21,457 nt of DNA from Planctomycetaceae bacterium UBA6894 (GTDB taxonomy: Bacteria > Planctomycetota > Planctomycetia > Gemmatales > Gemmataceae). Below the pieces are notes generated by a model. It did not search any database, had not been told where the DNA came from, and saw only the letters and a program-made list of their open reading frames with translations. Of this stretch, positions 15,951 to 21,457 are shown in pieces. Positions within the stretch are counted from its first letter, which is position 1. Every line of letters begins with the position of its first letter. The stretch covers positions 1,152 to 22,608 of the forward strand of contig DKBS01000029.1 of the NCBI GenBank assembly GCA_002451275.1, written 5' to 3'. Both the position numbers and the translations under genes were made by a program.

Positions 15951-16889
15951 TCATCCCGCCTGGAATCGCCCCAGCATCGCCAAGGCAATGGCCCCGTGCA
16001 GCACCACTTCCTCCCCTAACTCGGCGCCCAACAGATCCACCAAGTGGGCGTAGGGGGCGAAGGTTTGTCGGCGCACCGATTCACGCAAAGGAGCCAGGTA
16101 AGTTTCCTCACCCAGCAACGACACCCCACCACCCACCACCAATCGTTTGGGGCAGGCGATCGCCATCACTTGGGCCAGGCCAAAGCCCAACGCGTCTATG
16201 CCATCCTGCAACACCCTTTTGGCCAAAGCATCGCCCGCCTGGGCGGCCTTGGCAATGGCGGGCACCGTCACTTCCTCAGGCTTTCCTTGGGAAAGAATGG
16301 AAGTTTCGCCGGCATCAAGCGCTTTGCGTGCCTGTCGCTGCATGCCCCAACCTGAACCGATCTCCTCCACAATGGGGCCACCGGGGGACAGCCTCAAATG
16401 CCCAACCTCAGCACTGCCCAATCCCGCGCCCGGGTGAATCCCCACCCCTTCCAAGATAAGGCCACCGCCAATGCCTGATCCGACCGTGGTGTAAAACATT
16501 GGCCGGACGCCGCGCCCGGCGCCCCGCTCTGCCTCTCCCAACCCTGCCACATCGGCATCATTACCCACCACGCAGGGTACTTTGGCCATATCGGCCAAAA
16601 ACCCTGCCAGTGGAATGTTTTCCCAACCGTGGATCTGATGCGAGCAGATGGTGGTGCCCGTGGCGGAATCGACCGGTCCACCATAGCCGACCCCAATCGC
16701 CTTGATGGTCCCAAATTGCCCTGAAAACCTGGCTATCAGGGAAGGAATCTCCTGAGCCAAACGATGCCGTATGCCTTCCCCGCCCCGCCCAGCGTCCACT
16801 GTGGCACGCCAGATTTCGCCGATTTCACCTGCATCGTTGGCCACGGCTACTTGCAGTTTCGTGCCGCCGATTTCCACACCCATCCACAT
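15951..16889 (-). CDS. ROK family sugar kinase (glucokinase-like)
   Basis: A 312-residue ROK-family protein, probably an ATP-dependent hexose kinase. The N-terminal phosphate loop is GVEIGGTKLQVAV. The sugar-binding and catalytic segment is VVGNDADVAGLGE, with D111 as the likely catalytic base. VGSGIGGGLI and the histidine-containing GSAEVGHLRL follow. The usual ROK zinc motif with three cysteines after GxGH is absent; the region reads SPGGPIVEEIGSGWG, keeping only the E and SG parts. There is no N-terminal DNA-binding domain, so this is a kinase rather than a NagC/Mlc-type repressor. Either ATG 16889 or 16883 could start it, and neither has a strong Shine-Dalgarno. It lies 37 bases downstream of the secreted-protein gene on the same strand. 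Sugar specificity is unresolved. Confidence 0.85.
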   Translation of the reverse strand: MWMGVEIGGTKLQVAVANDAGEIGEIWRATVDAGRGGEGIRHRLAQEIPSLIARFSGQFGTIKAIGVGYGGPVDSATGTTICSHQIHGWENIPLAGFLADMAKVPCVVGNDADVAGLGEAERGAGRGVRPMFYTTVGSGIGGGLILEGVGIHPGAGLGSAEVGHLRLSPGGPIVEEIGSGWGMQRQARKALDAGETSILSQGKPEEVTVPAIAKAAQAGDALAKRVLQDGIDALGFGLAQVMAIACPKRLVVGGGVSLLGEETYLAPLRESVRRQTFAPYAHLVDLLGAELGEEVVLHGAIALAMLGRFQAG

Positions 16890-16926
16890 ACCGGGTCACT
16901 CGCTTAAAAAGAGGTTCAGCTCGCCA

Positions 16927-18030
16927 TTAACGGCGACGGGTCAGGCTACGCCACTGCATCTGGCCCAAAAAGCATAGGACAACCCCCAGGCACAAGCCCA
17001 CCACCAAAGTGCGCCAGTTGGGGAGCTCTAAACCAGCGGGCGTCTTCTCGCTCTCCCCTCCGGAAGACGTATTGGCCTCAGATTGCGCCGACTGGTCCTT
17101 GGCAGCAGCTTGTGAAGCCTCGGCTGCCGTTCGCAGAATCTGCCAGTGGCTCACCAGATCCGGAAAATTGCGCAGGCGGCGGGCATCCACCAATTCCTCC
17201 AACACGGCGCGGGCAGGAATGATTTCGCCCCGGGCATTCAGCCATTCGCCATAGAGCCAATAGAGGCGGTTATCGGTGGGATTCCACAGCACCAGTTGCT
17301 GAACGGTGGCCAAATCATCGGTGGCCTCCCGCCAAAAAGCCGGGGAAGCAGGACCGGCAGAATATTGCTTGCCAGCCCCGGGCACCGGGCCGCCGCGCAG
17401 GTCCTCCAGTTTGAGCGTGGCAAAGGATGCCGCACCCTCCCGAAGTCGGGAGCGCCATAAACGATACTGGGCTTCCTCGGCGGCAAGCGAAGAGCGCCAT
17501 GTGGCAAAGTCCCAGCCTTTAGGTGCCTTGTCTGGGGATTGGGGCCAGGCATCCAGCGCCCTTCTTTGGGTGGTGACAGCCCTGAGCAAGAAGGCAACAT
17601 CCCCTTGCCTGGCTGCCTGTGCCGCATAGCAGGCAGCCAAGTTGAGCATCCCCAAAAAACGATCGGGAGCCGGGAGCTCCTCACGATCGACCAATCGCTC
17701 CAGATCAGCCATCGCCGCATCGGGTCGCCCCAGACGCATCAAAGCCACGGCCAATTCCATCCGGTCCATCGGGCCCGGATTGGCTGTCTTTTCCAACTTT
17801 TCATGGAGCGACAGATACTCGGCCCGGAGGGACCCTAGTTCCACGGGAATGGTTTTGTCGTTGGCTTCGGTGCCGCGCAGCTCCCCCAGTGCCAGACGCA
17901 GGGCGGAAAACGGCAACGGCCCGGCCAAGGGCTTTTCCAAGGAACCGTAAATACCTGCCTGGCAATGACTTGCACAAAAAAACAGGGCCAGAGCCAGGGT
18001 GATGAATGACCATTTCATGAGGGAAATCAT
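16927..18030 (-). CDS. Secreted repeat-like protein with C-terminal membrane anchor
   Basis: A 367-residue protein of no family I recognise with certainty. Residues 1-25 are a signal peptide (MKWSF, hydrophobic core, ending SHCQA). The middle is helical, and segments such as DRMELAVALMRLGRPDAAMADLERL and RFLGMLNLAACYAAQAARQGD look like degenerate tetratricopeptide repeats; a further pair lies around LYWLYGEWLNARGEIIPARAVLEEL. A Ser/Glu/Ala-rich linker follows, then a hydrophobic segment (about 342-357) and a basic tail ending RRR. This suggests a periplasmic scaffold anchored by its C-terminus. The start could be ATG 18030 or ATG 18018. It is divergent from the peptidase-barrel gene and precedes the ROK gene. 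The role is unknown; envelope assembly is a guess. Confidence 0.7.
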   Translation of the reverse strand: MISLMKWSFITLALALFFCASHCQAGIYGSLEKPLAGPLPFSALRLALGELRGTEANDKTIPVELGSLRAEYLSLHEKLEKTANPGPMDRMELAVALMRLGRPDAAMADLERLVDREELPAPDRFLGMLNLAACYAAQAARQGDVAFLLRAVTTQRRALDAWPQSPDKAPKGWDFATWRSSLAAEEAQYRLWRSRLREGAASFATLKLEDLRGGPVPGAGKQYSAGPASPAFWREATDDLATVQQLVLWNPTDNRLYWLYGEWLNARGEIIPARAVLEELVDARRLRNFPDLVSHWQILRTAAEASQAAAKDQSAQSEANTSSGGESEKTPAGLELPNWRTLVVGLCLGVVLCFLGQMQWRSLTRRR

Positions 18031-18048
18031 ACCCGCGCGGACGGTCCG

Positions 18049-18085
18049 TTGACAGTTGACACCGTGAGCTGACTGGCGTTAGACA
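18049..18085 (+). promoter_or_regulatory. Candidate sigma-70-type promoter for the peptidase-barrel gene
   Basis: TTGACA occurs twice in tandem (18049-18054 and 18056-18061). The second is 18 bases from TAGACA at 18080-18085, a partial -10 match. A start around 18092 would give a leader of about 36 bases. Planctomycete promoters are poorly conserved and the -10 is weak, so this is tentative. Confidence 0.3.
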
Positions 18086-18097
18086 CCCGCCCCGGAA

Positions 18098-18113
18098 CCG
18101 AACATCCGTTCGG
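18098..18113. promoter_or_regulatory. Perfect inverted repeat upstream of the peptidase-barrel gene
   Basis: CCGAAC and GTTCGG form a perfect six-base inverted repeat with an ATCC loop. It sits just before the GGGGAG Shine-Dalgarno at 18118-18123. It could be an operator half-site pair or a short leader hairpin that influences translation. Function is not shown by sequence alone. Confidence 0.35.
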
Positions 18114-18127
18114 CGGCGGGGAGATTC

Positions 18128-21100
18128 TTGCCAGTGGGTTGGTTGGCTTCTGGTTTGTTGGCAATGCTGACACTTGCCCCACTCCAGGCGGGCAAGCCAG
18201 GGGACGGTCCGCCCACTTTGTTAGCCCCGGGCTTGTTGCCCAACCAAATTCCCGGGACAGAAACCAAGCCCGTCCCGTTACCCAAACCCCGGCCAATTCC
18301 AGCCGATGTCCCCGGCGACATGGCTGCATTGCCTGCACACCTGCCCCGATTCGATTTGGACCTGCGAATCGACCCCGCGGCCGGTTTGGTCACTGTGCGT
18401 GAGCGAGTGGCCTGGACCCACCCGGGGGGCCAACCGGTTCATCACTTGGTCTTCAATGCCCACGCCAACTTCGTGCTGCCCGAGAGCCAAGTGGGCGCGA
18501 TGAGCAAAACCCTTGAAATCTTGCGGATGAACCCGGACGACGCGCTGGGGGTCAAACGGAGCGCACTGAACTTGCAGAGCGTCCGGCATATCCCGGCTGC
18601 CAAGGCAGCCGAGGGTGCCGTCGAACTGCCCCACCGTTTTGAAGGATCCACCGGCACCGACCTGGTCATCGATCTGCCCGCAGCCGTGGGGCCCGGCGAA
18701 ACGGTCATGGTTGAGCTGGGTTTCACCCTGCGCCTCGACCCCAAGCAGGGGCGGTGGGGGCAATGGAAGGAAGTCATTTACCTGATGCAGTGGCTGCCGG
18801 TTCCAGCTTTTCTGGATCCGGTCAAAAGCTGGTTACCGACGCCATTTTTGCCGTGGCACCAGCCCTTTTGCAACGAGGCGGGAATTTACCAGGCCCAAAT
18901 CACCCTGCCCAACGGCTGGGGGCTAGCCTGCTCCGGAACCCAAGTCGAAGAAACCACCAACCCGGACCAGCCGGGCTGGCGTCAGGTACGGGTGGAGGCA
19001 CGCGGGCCGCGCGATTTTTCCCTGGCCGTCAGCCCGCGATTCCGCTTTCTGGAAACCCACGCGGAACGGGGCGAAGGGCTTGCGCCAGTGAAGGTGCGGC
19101 TGGCGGTATTGCCAGGTCACGAGCCGATTGGCCAGCAAATTCTCGAACACGCGGCCACCGCCATTTCCACCTATTCCCGCTGGCTGGGCCCATACCCCTG
19201 GGATGAGTTCACCCTGGCCGAATCCTTCTTCGGGTGGAACGGCAATGAGGCCGGTTCGATGGTGTTTGTGGACCAGCGGGTTTTCACCCTGCCCCAATTG
19301 GCCGGCGGCTTTGTCGAATATCTGATCCTGCACGAAACCTGCCACCAGTGGTGGTACAACGCGGTGGGAACCGATGGCTTCCGCGAACCTTTTCTGGACG
19401 AGGGCCTGGCCACCGCCCTGAGCCACCGCTTGCTCGACAGCATTCATGGTCGCGAGCATGGCATGCTGCAACTGCCCACGGGTTTGGGCTGGTTGCCGAA
19501 TATTCCGCGCGCCTCCTACCGTGCCAAGGGCTGGCACACCCTGGCCAAATCCGGCGGAGACGGCCCCATCCAGCAAACCATGGAGGAGTACCAGAACCTC
19601 GCGAAATTATTCGGCCTGGCTTACGACAAATCGAGCAAGGTTTTTGACATGATCGCCGACCGGCTGGGCGAGCAGGCGTTTCTTGAGTTCCTGCGGGTGG
19701 TGCAGCGCAAATACCGCCACCGGGTGCTGAGAATGGCGGACCTTGAAGCCGAGCTGGCGGAGTTCACTGGACAAGACTGGCAACCGTTTTTCGATCGATG
19801 GCTGCGGGGCCCGGGTCAATGCAACTGGGCCGTGGAATCCGTGGAAATCATCCCGCTTCACGGTCCGCGTAAGCTCCTGCGTACCAAGGCTGACAAACCC
19901 CAGCCGGTTCGGGCCGTGGTGCGGCTCAGCCGGTCCGGCCCCACAGTGGAGGACACCACGCTGGGTGTTCGCCTGCCCGGGGAAACCGGCTACTCGGTTC
20001 GTTTGCCGGTTTCAGCCGACATGGAATGGCAGTCCACCGACGGTTTGGCACGGGTCCATCCCCATGGCAAGGATCGCATGGAACTGGTGATTGACCTTCC
20101 TTCAGAGCCCGACCAGATCTCGGTTGATCCCGACCAGGTGCTTCCCGACCTGAACCTGCACGACAACCATTGGCGCAAAACCCCAAAAACCAGGGCAACC
20201 TGGCTGTACACGGGTCTGGATGAAACCGACCTGACCACGGACAACGACCAGTGGAATGTGATCGTGGGCCCGTGGCTCTACGGATCGTCCTACACCAATG
20301 CCTGGTACACACGGACCACCATGGCCGGCTTGCGCGCCGGCGCCTATCGCACCCAGGAATTTGCGGGCGGCGTCTATGCCGCCTACCGAACCGATTACCG
20401 TGATGTGGTGCTGGGAGCCGACGGCCTGGTGGAACATTGGCCTGATCCGTCCATGCAGGCCGGATTCAATTTCGAACAAAGGGTTTTCGAGTTCGAGGAT
20501 GGGCAGTCCAACCCGCTGCGGGCCAGCCTTTTCGCACGAAAGGTGTTGTTTCCCAGCTCCAGCATGTACCTGCTGCCCTTCGATTTTGTGGAAGGATACG
20601 CCACCTACAGTGGCAACTTCCTACCTTATGCCCGAGAAATGCAGCAGGGTGCACAACGGTTCAATGAAACCACGGTGATGGGCCTGCACTACCGGGTGAA
20701 CCGCCAGACGCCGTACTGGGACCCGCAAATGGGCTGGCAATTCGACATCGCCGGCGAAGGGGGGCAGGCTCAGCTCGACACCAATACCGGCATGGCCAAA
20801 ATCTGGTCCCAATTGGCGGTGGTGACAGAACTCCCGGACTTCAACGCCCTCTTCGGCCTGACACCACGGTTACAGGAAAGCCTTAATCCGCTGTTTGTCC
20901 GCCTTTCCCGCACCCGACTGGCCCTGCGTGCCTATGCGGGCACCAGCGCGCCTGCCCGCGGACTGTTTTTCCCGATGGGCGGCAGTGAAGCATTCAGGGG
21001 CTACAGCCTGGCCCAGCGCCAGGGCAGCACCGTTTGGGTAGGCTCGGTGGAATGGCGTTTGCCCCTGATCGAACACATGGAAACCGATTTTTTCGACCAC

Positions 21101-21328
21101 ATCGGCGGCCTGCGCACCTTCCAGTTGGCTTTTTTTTATGATGTGGGTGATGCCTACGCCGCAGGCAATTCTGTCGGACCGGTAGCCCATGCTCTGGGTG
21201 TTGGATTGCGATTGGACACTGTGCTGCTTAGTTTTGTCGAACGGGCGACCATCCGCCTGGATTATGCCCAGACACTGGGTGAGGATGTTAGCCCCCAATT
21301 CTGGTTCGGCATCACCCAGCCCTTCTAA
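18128..21328 (+). CDS. M1-type zinc metallopeptidase fused to an Omp85/BamA-like outer-membrane beta-barrel
   Basis: A 1066-residue protein. Residues 1-21 are a signal peptide-like hydrophobic segment. An M1-type N-terminal beta domain spans about 70-300. The gluzincin domain has H402-E403-H406 in HETCHQWW, with E425 in FLDEGLAT giving the HExxH-x18-E arrangement. Y499 in YDKSSKVFDM is the likely catalytic tyrosine, and the M1 ending DWQPFFDRWLRGPG follows. After a beta linker, about 700-1066 looks like an outer-membrane barrel. It carries the Omp85 signature GGSEAFRGY (951-959), alternating strands such as SVEWRLPL and FQLAFFYDVGDAY, and a terminal strand ending in F1066. The start is TTG 18128 (GGGGAG four bases upstream) or GTG 18134. 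It probably displays the peptidase at the outer membrane. The inner-membrane-type ABC/M1 fusion is excluded, since there are no membrane helices. Confidence 0.85.
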   Translation: MPVGWLASGLLAMLTLAPLQAGKPGDGPPTLLAPGLLPNQIPGTETKPVPLPKPRPIPADVPGDMAALPAHLPRFDLDLRIDPAAGLVTVRERVAWTHPGGQPVHHLVFNAHANFVLPESQVGAMSKTLEILRMNPDDALGVKRSALNLQSVRHIPAAKAAEGAVELPHRFEGSTGTDLVIDLPAAVGPGETVMVELGFTLRLDPKQGRWGQWKEVIYLMQWLPVPAFLDPVKSWLPTPFLPWHQPFCNEAGIYQAQITLPNGWGLACSGTQVEETTNPDQPGWRQVRVEARGPRDFSLAVSPRFRFLETHAERGEGLAPVKVRLAVLPGHEPIGQQILEHAATAISTYSRWLGPYPWDEFTLAESFFGWNGNEAGSMVFVDQRVFTLPQLAGGFVEYLILHETCHQWWYNAVGTDGFREPFLDEGLATALSHRLLDSIHGREHGMLQLPTGLGWLPNIPRASYRAKGWHTLAKSGGDGPIQQTMEEYQNLAKLFGLAYDKSSKVFDMIADRLGEQAFLEFLRVVQRKYRHRVLRMADLEAELAEFTGQDWQPFFDRWLRGPGQCNWAVESVEIIPLHGPRKLLRTKADKPQPVRAVVRLSRSGPTVEDTTLGVRLPGETGYSVRLPVSADMEWQSTDGLARVHPHGKDRMELVIDLPSEPDQISVDPDQVLPDLNLHDNHWRKTPKTRATWLYTGLDETDLTTDNDQWNVIVGPWLYGSSYTNAWYTRTTMAGLRAGAYRTQEFAGGVYAAYRTDYRDVVLGADGLVEHWPDPSMQAGFNFEQRVFEFEDGQSNPLRASLFARKVLFPSSSMYLLPFDFVEGYATYSGNFLPYAREMQQGAQRFNETTVMGLHYRVNRQTPYWDPQMGWQFDIAGEGGQAQLDTNTGMAKIWSQLAVVTELPDFNALFGLTPRLQESLNPLFVRLSRTRLALRAYAGTSAPARGLFFPMGGSEAFRGYSLAQRQGSTVWVGSVEWRLPLIEHMETDFFDHIGGLRTFQLAFFYDVGDAYAAGNSVGPVAHALGVGLRLDTVLLSFVERATIRLDYAQTLGEDVSPQFWFGITQPF

Positions 21329-21390
21329 ATACCCCAGATAACCAGAAATCTAGATATTCAATAAGAGGGCACCCCTTTTTTGCTGGCGGG

Positions 21391-21451
21391 GGCACAAAAG
21401 AAAACTGTGCCAAAAAGGGCCTGAAAAGTTTTTCTTGAGTGATTTTTTTTT
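21391..21451 (+). other. Small hairpin and T-run downstream of the peptidase-barrel gene
   Basis: GGCACA (21391-21396) pairs with TGTGCC (21406-21411) around a nine-base A-rich loop. A run of nine T lies at 21443-21451, about 30 bases further on. The distance is too long for a standard intrinsic terminator, so termination here is only possible. The remaining bases to the window end hold no gene I can support. Confidence 0.3.
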
Positions 21452-21457
21452 GCCGTC

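Noticed and set aside
16927..18030. A PEP-CTERM or GlyGly-CTERM sorting signal in the C-terminal membrane tail, with the nearby rhomboid as sorting enzyme
   Set aside because: No PEP or Gly-Gly motif precedes the membrane segment. The rhomboid has a GlpG-like N-terminal domain rather than a rhombosortase layout.

Overview
The window is GC-rich (roughly 60% by eye) and densely coded, with about fifteen genes on both strands. It reads as chromosomal DNA from a Gram-negative bacterium with an outer membrane, most likely a planctomycete of the Gemmataceae type. The pointers are a Gfo/Idh/MocA-type oxidoreductase tail of the kind common there, a cysteine-less ROK kinase, a HisA-related orphan enzyme, a proline-rich lipoprotein, and a metallopeptidase fused to an Omp85-like barrel. 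No 16S or other marker is present, so this assignment is inference.

Layout. 2-208: C-terminus of a Gfo/Idh/MocA-like oxidoreductase. 223-2535 (+): priA, replication restart helicase. 2562-5962 (-): selB then selA, the selenocysteine incorporation pair, overlapping by 49 bases. 6075-6707 (+): SIS-domain sugar-phosphate isomerase-like protein. 6872-8005 (+): carA. 8090-8692 (-): DUF3501-like protein. 8964-11762 (+): a tightly overlapping operon of an S41 carboxyl-terminal processing protease, an RluA-type pseudouridine synthase and a HisA-related barrel enzyme, closed by a hairpin terminator. 11837-13768 (-): rhomboid protease, then a proline-rich lipoprotein. 13872-15810 (+): nth (endonuclease III) and pepT, with a doubtful 37-codon frame abutting pepT. 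15951-18030 (-): a secreted repeat-like protein with a C-terminal membrane anchor, then a ROK sugar kinase. 18128-21328 (+): a large M1-type zinc metallopeptidase whose C-terminal third is an Omp85/BamA-like beta-barrel. 21329-21457 holds only a small hairpin and a T-run.

Most genes are housekeeping: DNA restart and repair, pyrimidine and arginine precursor synthesis, RNA modification, peptide turnover and selenoprotein translation. They do not form one pathway. The envelope theme is stronger, with an S41 protease, a rhomboid, a lipoprotein, a secreted anchored protein and the peptidase-barrel fusion. I found no CRISPR array, insertion sequence, phage gene, tRNA, rRNA or convincing riboswitch. 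No gene-free stretch exceeds 300 bases; the longest is about 270 bases, between 8692 and 8964. The best candidate for something under-described is the peptidase-barrel fusion, followed by the HisA-related enzyme.
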